Shown: positions 50,701 to 62,700 of the stretch, piece by piece | Position numbering within the stretch: the stretch's first letter is position 1 | Layout of the letters: each line of letters opens with the position of its first letter | From: Toxotes chatareus | Lineage: Eukaryota > Chordata > Actinopteri > Toxotidae | DNA: 64,000 nucleotides | Direction: 5' to 3' | NCBI GenBank assembly: GCA_016801885.1 | Contig: CM028895.1 | Coordinates: forward strand, 21,162,001-21,226,000 | Position numbers and translations under genes: made by a program | The notes under the pieces: model-generated | Told to the model about the DNA's origin: nothing | Seen by the model: the letters and a program-made list of their open reading frames with translations, nothing else | Databases searched by the model: none

Positions 50701-53700
50701 AGAAGTTTAGTGAAAAAAATATATAAAAATAAAAACAAAGAGGTATACTCAATTCATTGTTAACAAATCAAATCAAACAATATTTATATTACAACTTTCA
50801 TACGCGAAGTTACACAAAATGCTTCCAGACCAAGAGGGGTCACCATCCCCAACCACAGGGAGTGCCACCACAGAGACCACCCCGGCCTGGGCAGGCAGGA
50901 GGCTCCACATTGAGGTGCAGAGCCCTCCAGCCATCTAGGCTGGAGCTGTCCCTGGTGCAACACCCCCACTGGTAGACCAGAACAACTCCGGTGTGGCAGG
51001 CCCCCATGAGGAAACACTGGAGGTAAAAACTGAGGGACGAAATCAGTAAAATAGGTCAAAGGTATAAAATAAATAAAACACTCTTAAGGTCATAAAATTA
51101 AGTGAATAAATGATCGTTAAATAATAATAAAAAAAAACAGATAAAAGGCAAGTTACAGTTAAGCCATGTAAAACAAGATGATAAAAATTAAATATGATAA
51201 AAAAAAAAATGTAAACAGAAAGGTAAGAGCATAAAAAGAATCTAAGAAATCAGTTAAAATCCTGATTAAAAAGATGCAGCTTTTTAAAAACATTGAGAGT
51301 GTAAAGAATCATCAGATAAGCATTGGGTCTTTGATCTTCAATATAATATCACAAGACAACCAGTTGCTAGATGATCATCTTAATATGGTCATGATGATCC
51401 ACTCTCTCCGAGATACTCCACCAAGCAACGGATAATTATATCCCTTCTGTCTTCAACCGGATGCCATTAAACACAAGAAGAAAATTTATTGCAGAGAACA
51501 ATACATAACAGCACATAATGGAATTTCTTAACAATGTGTGTTGAGACAAGAGTCAGTGTCTGGAGCACGTCATAAACTGTGGGGAAGTGCATAAACTGCT
51601 AATTGTGGCCACAGTGACAGGATAAAGAGAACAGTAAACAAATAAAATAGTGATACATTCTCAGTGTGTATGAACTTATCTTAGATTATGTAATTAAACT
51701 CATGTGATATATTACCTCATTCAGTGAGTCCAACATTGGTCTTATTTTGGTCCCTGCAGTCCCGCCCTTCCTCCAGAATATTTCCTGGAGTTTGGTGGCA
51801 CACCTGTCCAATCTGGACAAAAAGGTTCGTTCCAGATGTATTGTGGTTATTCTTTTAAACTCTTCTTTGCTCTGAAATGAGATAAATACACATAATCATG
51901 TTTAAGATGACTCAACAGAACTCACATGCACTTTGTTGCTGCATGAACAAGGATAGGAATTGGATTTACCTTATTTTCACATAACAGAGAAGGCCATCTC
52001 TCCAAGAGGTCTTGAACTGTGGGGCAGCGCTCAGCAACCTCTGTTCTTCTCATAGCGAAAGACTTCTCCATTTTCTCATTAATTACCCTCTCATTGTTCT
52101 TCTTTATTTCCTTCAGCAAATCTAGTCTCTCCTTCTCTAAGGTTTCCTCAGTCTCGCCTAATGGCAGTGGTGGCAGGTAGTTGACTTCAGCTTTTTTTGG
52201 CCTTTTAAAGCCTTTAAGGGAACCCTCATCACTAGAGCATTGTCTCTTCAGTGTGTTCACCTCGAGCTCTGGAATGGCTAATAGGCAACCTCTTAACTTT
52301 GCTCTGTAGTTGCCCATTTTATACTTCATCCCCTCAAGACCCTGGCTCTATGAGGCATAGGTATTTCTCTACCAAGGCTTCAGCAACAGCTAAAATCTGG
52401 ACACCAGTTGGATATGCTGTGAAGCCAAATATTGTCTCTGCTAGCTTCTCAAGAATACTACTTGTTACTCTTGGATTGTTCAACAGTGTACCATCATTTT
52501 CATAAGCTTGCATTCCTGCTTCCAGTGCAAGGTCTACATCACAAGAAAAGGCTGGTATTTCAAACTTAAGTGGCCATGGCTTAGACCTGTACGATGGTCC
52601 ACACTCATCTGAGGAGGAAAGCAGGATCGTGTCAGATGAGGTGGAGCTTGCATCAGTAGATTGTGGAACTGGGGATTCGACTTCTGACATGCCCACAGGA
52701 ATGAGATTCAAGACTACTGGTTCCATCATTAGTAGTTTGAGGGTAGCTTTATCTTGTATTTCCTCAATTGAGATCAAAGTGAAGAACTGATCGTCAAAAT
52801 CCATGTCCTGGTACATAACAGTGAATGATCCTGTGATATCAAATGTCTCTCGAAGAACATCAGTGAGGTCCTGAAGTGTGCTTGGGATGCCTGCAGGTAA
52901 AACTATTTTGCGGATGTCATCCTCCCCAAAAATGATCCACAGTTTTGCTGTGGTTGGCATATCAACAGGAAGAAGCTGCATCAAAAACAGAGGAAAGAAA
53001 TACACTGACAGAAACATATTAATTCACAAGGTTCTCTCCTCATTTTTAACCCTTTGAGCCCGAAGCTCCCCCAATTGGGGTCTATTGCGATAAAACAGGG
53101 TTAAAAGGATAGGCAAACGTGGTGCTTTAAAGTTGTAAAAGCGTCTTCCTGCAAGAGTGTATGGAACCAACGGATAAAAATCTTTCAGCTCTCTCTCAAG
53201 TAACTGCACAGTCCCTATGTTCTCCAGCTTATAACTCCTAAGGTGTTCATTGTACCATGTATTTTGTTGCCTTACAAAAAAAGTCAGTTTGTCACAAATC
53301 ACAATTATCTGCAAAACTTCAGAAAAGTCAGACAATCCTGCAGTGGAGCCACAACACAACAACATTCCCACTGCATAGTTGGTGCCCAAAAGCTGTGCAT
53401 GTTGCCATGCAGCTGTAACAGCAGGGAATCTGCATTTCACCAGGTCTTTTAGATGATGTTTAAGCACATCTAAAGAGACCTCTGTTGTTTTTGTGACTGG
53501 AAGTGATGGTTTGGCAGCATGTGATTGGTGCTACGAAACCATGAGCTGGTGCTTATTTGCAAGGGACAGCAAGATATTCCTGAAACAACCAGTGTGCCTG
53601 ACCACTCTCTTGAAAAAGTTGTGTTTAGCCTCAAATCTCATTGTCCAGAGGGCAGCTACAGGGCCAAATTCCCGAATGAGCTGAGGATATTGCTCAAGGA

Positions 53701-56700
53701 AATGGTGCTTGGGAATGAGCTTTTGTTGGGGGAAAACATCGAGGAATCTGCTTCGATGTTCTGAAATGATGTTGTCAAAATAACATATGCTTTCTTCTGT
53801 ATGGACTAGAGACATGACAAGGTCCACAATGTCTTTCAATGTCATCAGCATCTGCCATACAGGCTCTTGTTCAGGTACTTTTGAACCTATCATCAGCGGC
53901 AGAAGACGCAACAAGCACCAATTTTCATGTGCAATGCCCCCTACTGATTTTCGAGTTGAAAAGTTAGCAGGAATGAGATGAGGGCGATTTGTTTTATCAC
54001 TCCATTTGTATGAGAAATTGTGATTGGTATTATTGAGTTCCATGTGAGAAAAATATTTTTTCTTGATCAAGATATCAAATGCCAAAGCCAGTTTCACTGG
54101 AACAATGCCCTCCAGAACATCATGTAAAACGTCTGGAGGGTAACCAGATGTCACATGAAAATGTTGAAGTTTTTCTGACAATGCACACGGCTTTTTTTAC
54201 ACCATAGCAAGGAGTGTGATTTGGACTAGACAGAGCTGTCTGTACATGCAGCGTGTGCTGATCTTTAGTTCTCTGATGAAAAGATCCAGATCTCACTTCA
54301 TCAGACTGAAACTTGGATCGCTCCCCAACACAAAACCGGCAGACATATAGCCCTGTAAAGTTTTTGACAAATCCTGCCATAGAATGGGCCCCCAAATTAT
54401 CTGCCACCACACTGACCACGGTCCCTTTAATGGCCTTCCCTAACGCTGGAACCAAAACACCATCTTTCTCCAAGCTTTGGATATCTGTTAACAGTGGCTC
54501 TAAAACTCTCTGGAATCCAAACTGCTTGGTGTCTTCAGCCTTACACAGAACTGCTAGATAGATTGATGCCAATGTGGAACGTAACTGCACTGTAATGTTT
54601 CCCAACACCCAATATACAGCGGTGACTTTGTGCTTTTTTCGAGATGTCCCAAGAGGATTACATACCTCAAAGTCATCAATGTACAGGATGGGACTCACTC
54701 TGTCCTCTTTTACAGAGAAAAACTCATTTTTTGATAGTGAGATCCATCATGAAATGTCTGGTACTTAAAATTATTTTCAGAGTTTTTTTCACATTCAAGT
54801 GTATTTTCTTGAAAAGTCTCACTTAGGACCTGCACCAAGGAGGGCAATATTGGGGCATACTGGAATGTTTTGCCCTCTTTTTTTTTTTATCAAGAATGTG
54901 TTCTTCTGGTTCAACAACAACAAAATGCTTCTTCATGAATTCTCTTCTCTTGTATGAAGTTGTGAAAGGCCCATCTTTCCCCAAGGCAGTACTTATAGGG
55001 TGTGTCTCACAAATACCTTTTACCAAGTCTGAGACAATGGCTGGATCCAGAGCACAGTTATGGCTTTTCAAGGTGGACTCCACCTCATCTCTTAAAAGTG
55101 GACCAGATGCACAGGTAGATATAAACTGAAGCTCATCCACTATTTCATCAATGCATTTGTTTGGGACATTGTACATGCTTTCCAACTTTAGAAAGAGTTA
55201 GCCAAATTTCTTTTTTATACCTTGAGACAACTCCAGTGGTTCCCCACCCCAAAGGTCAAAGCTCTCTTCCACACAGGTCTCATCCTGAGCAAAAATGGGT
55301 TCAGAAGGTTGGCTTTTTAATACTTCATTTTAAAATCCTCAAAGCTGTGTGAATTGTGTTTTCTGTGTCTATGGCTAGCAAATGTGGAATAAATATTTGT
55401 ACTGAAGTTGCAGTTTTTGAAGACACATGCAACTACTTCAAACTTTCTTAAGTGGCTGCCAAGGTGCTCAAAATACTGCTTCTCTGAATAAAACAAAACA
55501 GAGCAGCAAAGTAGACATGTAAATGGTCCATTTTGTGTTACCATCTCCACATGGTGTCGAGACAAATGGGTGTGAAGGGCATTAAATGTTTTAAATGGGC
55601 AAGGGCAATCAGTGTGAAGACAAGGGACTGACTGGCTGCGACCACCATTTCCATGTTTTAGTCTGTAGTGTTTTAACAATCCCAACCTTTTCTCCAACTC
55701 AAAATGACATATCTTACACATCCATCTCATTTTGTGGCACTTAAAACATACAAATCAAACATATAAAATCAAACCAAACTGTCATACATAATGAAACATT
55801 TTTTTAAGTGTATACAAATTAGGAAGAATTGCTGAATGTGTGCTGTGAGCTTACTGGAGATACCCAGCTGCCCTATAATGCATTGCATCTCTTCAGGCTT
55901 GGCCAGCAGGTTTCCTCAAATCTCCCACATTGTGAATGGTCAGCATTGGTAATGGCATACTTAATCATTCATTTAGTAGGTAGTATGCAGCACATACTCA
56001 CTGAGTATGTAGAAGGCAGAGCTTTAGTAGGCCTGTTTAGAAACACAGCCATAGACTCATCATTTCTAGTAGATCCTCCTCAATAGTCATTTGTAATGAT
56101 TTACTGTGACATGTTCTATAAAAAAGTCAATCTTGAAGTCTGTAGAAAAGCTACAAATCTGTGACAAAGTTGGACTGTTGGTGAAAGCTAGACTCTGTGG
56201 TTGAGGGGGATCAGTTGTGTCCTTGGGTGTTTGCCCTTCAGCTGGCCACACAGCTATCCATCACACCCTGAGTGGGGCTCATTACTCTGATTCTCCATCT
56301 GCCAGGATGGACACTTGCAGAGCAGACTGGCACTGTGTGTGTGAGTGTGAAATCACAGATATCATCCTCCTTTCTGTGCCCCCTCCCTGCACCTTAACCA
56401 AACTCTACACTGTGCAGGGGGCACATCTAGAGAAGAAGCCACAGGGTTATGTGACAGGATGAACAGGGTGATGGGGTGGAGAAGTTTGAGGGATTTTCCT
56501 TTTGCAGTCCCCTGAGAGGTGCTACAGTAGCTCAAGCAGAGTGATGATAACACATAGTCTTTTCAACTAATCTAAATTGTGCTTTCAGTGTTTATCTCAG
56601 CTGGCATGAAAACAGACCTCATATATAGGGCTTTCATGGGCTAGCTTGTATTGAACTGAACATAGCAGTTTGAACCAGCAAGAGACAATATTACCGGATA

Positions 56701-59700
56701 GGACTAACAGAAAGTGACCCCAACTGAATTATCACAACACAGTATTGTGAACTGTGGTCAGGGCTGGACTGGGACAAAAAAACGGCCCTGGCATTTTTGG
56801 CTTAGACCGGCCCCTCATAATTAGCGGTGCACTACGGACTAATTTATGTATGTGTTCCCAGAAGCAATGTATTTTACTATTGTTACGTCTTGGCCTAGGG
56901 GAGACCATGGCACATTTAAAGGAAAAATCCCAGCTCCCAAAAACCACCAGCAAACTCGCAGTAACTACACATTCAATGGTTTATTTAATATGCATCTTGC
57001 ACACAAGGTCAGGAGCACATTGGCTGGCAGTCCACCAGGAAAAGGAGAGAGGAGAGCCCCCAGTAAATGAGAGCTTCAAATATTTGGAATAGATTTTAGA
57101 AACATTATACTCTCTCTTCACTCTCCTCAACTGCTACCTCAACAGCCTGGCTTGACTAGACAGGAAGAGAGGGACATATTACAATTTATTAAGTGATAAA
57201 TAGAAAACCTAAAAAACCAAATTAAAAATAAAAATATTTGGAACTACCTGGAAAAATACTGTAGAAAAAAAACTTGCACGGAACGAAAACAAAACACAAC
57301 TTAAGGCAACTGCTGCGACAGGAAATAACATTATTCATTGCTCACCATTCTCATGTAATTCTACACGATTCACGTAGGTCACCTGTTTTGGCTTCAAAAC
57401 GGCAAATATCGCCAAAAGGTGAACGATTTTCATGCCTGTCCATCACCGAAAAGTCTCGGTATTATCTTAACATTACTACCTCATACCTGCTGTGCCTGTG
57501 CTACACTTCCCTGGTCACTCTGTCCCTCGGGTTCCCTGTCAACCCTGGAGCAGCCAGAGACTTCTGGCTGCTCCTCTCCCTGTTCACCTTCAACCTGGGG
57601 TGCAGGGGACGTGGAGGCTACAGCAGCCCCTCCAGAGAATGTGTCTTTTATTTTAGCACATTTTGCAGCGTCTATAGCGAAATTATTGAATCTTTTAGCC
57701 CGCAACTTCTCTGCACCTCCTTTCTTCCGCTTCTCCATGTTTCCACGCTCAACACTATGAAACTGGCAGGGATCAGTGCAGAGAAAGGGGTGGGGACGCT
57801 CTCGTAAGTTACTATATCCTGATTGGTTTAGTCCACTGTCTATATTGAAGATGGACCAATGGGCCACCCCCTCTAAATTGCAGGCCGGTTTGAAAAAAAC
57901 AAAAACAAAAAAACAACCAGCATCGGCCCTAAGGACTGTCGGCCCACCGGGAAAATGCCCGGTATGCCCGATTACCAGTCCAGACCTGACTGTGGTGTTA
58001 TAAGTTAGCTCGGAAAAAAAAAGTATAGTGTAATGTAGTGTAATGTATGCCAATGCCAAGGACACACATAGATTCAGCAGCATAAACTGATCAGCCAGCA
58101 GCAATATAAATGCCATCATTCATGCTCATCACAAACTGAATCTTGAACAGCAACAGCATAGCAGCAAAGCAGAACTGAGAATGCTAGCTTTCTGGCATTC
58201 AGAATCAGAATCAGCTTTATTCGCCAAGTATGCAAACACATACAAGGAATTTTTTGCCGGCAGTTGTTGTCTCTCTAGTGGTAGAAACCAAAACAAAAAA
58301 ACAAGTCTATATAAAATATTTTCAAATATAAAAATATACAAATATGTAATATTTGTATATTTGCCAAGGAAAGACAACCTGCACTGAACAAAAATGTCTA
58401 TTGCTTTGTCCAGCCCCTGTGGGGACAGTGGCTTATGTGTTTGTGTGACCCAAGACATGTTAGTAATAGCTAACGCTATCCACAACTGCACAACAACAGT
58501 AGCAGCAATGCCTACAGCAGCATCAACACTAGCACCAACATAAGTAGCAAACACTTCTTGGAGATCAGTGGGCACAAAGGAATGGAGAGATGTTAATTCT
58601 TGCAAGCTACTAAATCCATATCACAGTAAGACACAATCCACAACAACCAGAGTGGGACCAAGCTTTTCTTATATTCCTCTTTTTCTGCTTTTCCTCCCAG
58701 CACTCTGTGGAGGCTGTGAATGCTGGAGTGAACCCCATCGGTGACACTTCCTACAACTCCAGCCACTGGGATCTGGGTAGTGCCTTCTTCTTTGCCGGAA
58801 CTGTCATCACAACCATAGGTACTGTGGTTATGGCTTTATCTGTAGGCTAGTTGCTTTATTGATCAGTTTTTGAAGAAATAGTAGATTTGTCCCAACAGTG
58901 ATTGTATTTGTCTCCTTTCTAAGGATGGATGGATTGTAATCATGAGCAAACCTTAGAGTTGTTTCAGATAATCTATTATTATTATTATAATTATTATTAC
59001 ACATCAAAGTGAAGTCTTGTCCACATTATCTCTACAGTTACTGCCATAGTTCAGCTCTTCATGCCTCCATCACATCATGCTGTTTATTAGATGTATGTAC
59101 ATGACATAGTGAAGACATTTTTCTAATTCCTCACAACACACAAGACAGAGTGCATCCGTACAAGTTGCTCACTGCTCATCAGCAGCAGCAGCTGGCACAA
59201 GTATTTCCCCTATTTCTGTCTTCTGTATTAACCCAGCATTGGTTCCCTAAGAACATTTTTTTGTACTGACCAAACATAATTCATGATTTTTAAAACACGT
59301 TTGAAGTGCACAGCCCATGTCATGCAAATAGTGCAAAGCTAACACAGTTTCTGTGTTAGTCTCAGTTGATATTACATGTTCTGAGTCCTGGGCTTCATTC
59401 ACAAGTAACTTCAGAGCAGGCTGAAAAGCGTTTTACTCCCCTCTCCCGTTCAAAGTTTCAAGCATTAAGTTTCTGGTTCAGTGTTTCAGCAAAAGTTTGC
59501 TCTATTGAACCTGTAACTACACCCAGCTGTGTCCTGGAGTACTCATCACTACAGCCAGGTGAGGTGAACAAAGACCAGATTTTCAGGGGTGTTAAGTTAC
59601 TCTTTAACATACTTTCCTACTTGTCTTTATAGTGCTAACCCAAGCTGGAAAATCAGAGCCCATGTTTGACATCTCAAGAACACTCACGGCAGCACGGCAG

Positions 59701-62700
59701 CTGATGAGATTTGACTTGACAACAGCAATTAATTTTCTCAACCTTGATATGTAGTAGTGATGTAGACCATGTGTCACCAGGGATAACAGATTAATTTGGG
59801 AACATCTGAGATGTTTCCAGAATTAACAATTTCTGATATTCATGCTGTACACTATATCCATTAGAGCAGGGGTCAGCAACCTGCGGCTCCAGAGCCGAGT
59901 GTGGCTGTTTCATCCGTCTGCTCTGGCTCCCTGTGACTTTGGCAAATTAATGAGAATTTAATTTAAATGTATTTTTATTTTAGTTCTTTCGTTTTTTAAA
60001 TAGAATTCTAAATTTGAAGACTATGGTAATCTTGTAACATTAAAATAAAACGTTTTTAATTTTTTGTCGCTCAAAATATGCGTCACAACCGCCGATGTGC
60101 GACACCCGAAGGCAAGAATTATTTAGCTTTTCGACCCCCGGTAGGTAAACGATGAATAAATCCAAGAAAAGAACAGTTTCACGGACGACAGGTTACAGTC
60201 TTGTGTGAAGATGAAGGTGACGCCTTGCTCTGATGTACAGACGCTGTGCGCTGAGGTTCAGGAACAAAAATCACATTAACCAGGTAAAATAAATATTTTA
60301 ATTGGCTATTATATTGCAAATACATATTTCGCATTGTTAAGTGAAATGGGCCTTTTTTTGTTCAGGTTGACAGTTGACTGCACGCTCTAGTACACGCAAT
60401 AAAATGATGAAGAAGCAGACGGCGTTTTTGGTTCGCTTCAGGTGGATAATTTAAGTTTGAATTTTTATTTTATAAATACGAGGAGGACGCAAATAGACAT
60501 TGAGTACTTTATCTGAAAGTAAGCATCAACCAAGCGTCTTTTTTAAGGAGTTCGAAATGTTTTTGTTACATGCAGAAATAAAATTTCGTGTTCTCTGTAT
60601 CAGTTCACTGATTTCATAAATGCAACACACTATAGTTTTTTATACATAGCATATGGGTAAAAAAAAAACCCGATATATGCAGTGTTATCCTCATTTTAGA
60701 TTTCAAAAGGTTTTTGCGGCTCCAGGTGTTTTGAGACGGTCCATATGGCTCTTTGAGTATTTAAGGTTGCCGACCCCTGCATTAGAGTGTGTAAGTAAAT
60801 CTGCCCAGTCCATTTATGAGCTTCATGTAGTCCTTCAAAGCTCCGTTTTGTCTCCTTTCTCTCATCTAGGCTATGGTAACATTGCCCCGAGCACTGAGGG
60901 AGGGAAAATTTTCTGCATTCTTTATGCGATATTTGGCATCCCACTGTTTGGATTTCTGCTGGCAGGCGTTGGGGACCAGCTAGGTACCATATTTGTCAAA
61001 AGCATTGCCAAGGTGGAGAAGATGTTCCGGGTGAGTCCCACTGTAAATGTCCAATAAATTAGAACTCAGCTTTATAGAAATTAGATGGTTATGATGCTGA
61101 GATTTTTTTATGTGGTCCGTGGGTTTAAAATGAGAACAGTGACAGAGAAGAGCATAAGACACCAAGTAAATATTTAACAAAGTGAGACACACTAAGCCCA
61201 ATTTGTTCAGATGTCTGAAGGCTAGTCATATTTCTAGGTTCAGTTTGAACTGACAGCTTCTGAAAGCTCTGCAGCCGTACTGTGGAATATCTTAAGGCTA
61301 ATATCAGGACTTATTTTAGGGTCCAATTACATATGGGATGCTATACTTCAGAGCTGCACTCTGATAAGTTCAGTCTTTCACACAAAAATTTACTGTCAGA
61401 AACTTCTTCAAATCTGCCTGAGACCAGTGCCAGAATCTTATTATTAGTACATCTTGTGACACAATCATCTTTATTTTCTGAAACTATTTAGAAAATGGGG
61501 CAGTGGATAAATGGCAGTAGAAAAAACACTTAATGCAGGAAATTAAGCAGGTGTCATGATCTGCCCCTTCAGTAACTCTTTTTTGGACTTCTTTGGTTTC
61601 TTTGATTTCTCAGGCACAGTTTAATGTTTCATGTTTTATTTTGAAATTATCTTCCTTGTGTTATGGTGTTACTTCCTGTGTTTTTTCCTTCCTTTGTGAT
61701 TGTCTGCCTCACCCTGATGCATTTTCCCCTGCCTCCCTTGTGAATTCAAGTTTCTTTGTGCCCTTTGCTTCTTTTCAGTTGGCCTGTTGTTCTCAGTGGT
61801 TTTGCCACCCATGCTGGATTGTGTTGTGATGCTGTTTAGTTCCCTTGTGTTTGCTCAAGCTTCTGTGCATGTTCCTGAGTTTTTTTTCACTCTAATTTGG
61901 CTTTGTAGATTTCCTGATTTTTGTTCTTGCCTGCCTGGACTCTAGTTTCTCCACCCATCAGCCTGTAAGCCCAATTTTGTTACTAATATACTAATGTTGT
62001 TACTAATATATCTTCTAATATCTTCACTGAATCTGTCTGCTAGTTTCCCTATGTTCCTGGCTTCTTCCATAGCTGTAGGCTAGACAGTTTCCGGTATAAG
62101 CCATGCCCACTCCTGGTATGAATATGAATACAGATTTTACACATTTACTGTTGTGACATAAACCGATAGAGATAATAGGTTTGTGTTACACCCCTAGTGT
62201 CTACACCAACCAGGTAAGGGCTTGCACTTCATGCAAGCTGAAGCTGTACTTCTGTACTTGAAGAATATGATTGCCTGTGCATATGTCACCAGTGTGAGAC
62301 AGGTACCAGAAAACATTTGAGAGACAAAATAAGGAGCAGAGTAAAGACTAATAAATACTGTCCTTCTGAACGTTATCAAACTTTTCCAGTGAGGTGATGA
62401 GGTGTTATATCTCAGGGGGACTACACCCAAGGTAGTACTGCTGAGAGGTTTTATTTATTTACTCTCGCCATAGGAAAGCAAAGCAATGCAAAGTAATTCT
62501 ACTGAAAGTCATGGGTAGAGTGCCTCAGTCAGAAAAGACAGACCTGAAGTCACAGTCACATGTTGAAACTACAAGTGAAATACTACCGGTGCAGTTGTAT
62601 TGATTGAAGCGTATTTGTTCTGTCAGACAGATGTGAGATGAAGTAATGTGGCTGAGAAGCATACTAATACATAACTGTACAGACTATATGTGTTTAGTTT

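Noticed and set aside
57274..57807. 177-codon + strand frame
   Set aside because: It is the antisense of the first exon of hAT element C; the minus strand has the recognisable transposase start and a splice donor.
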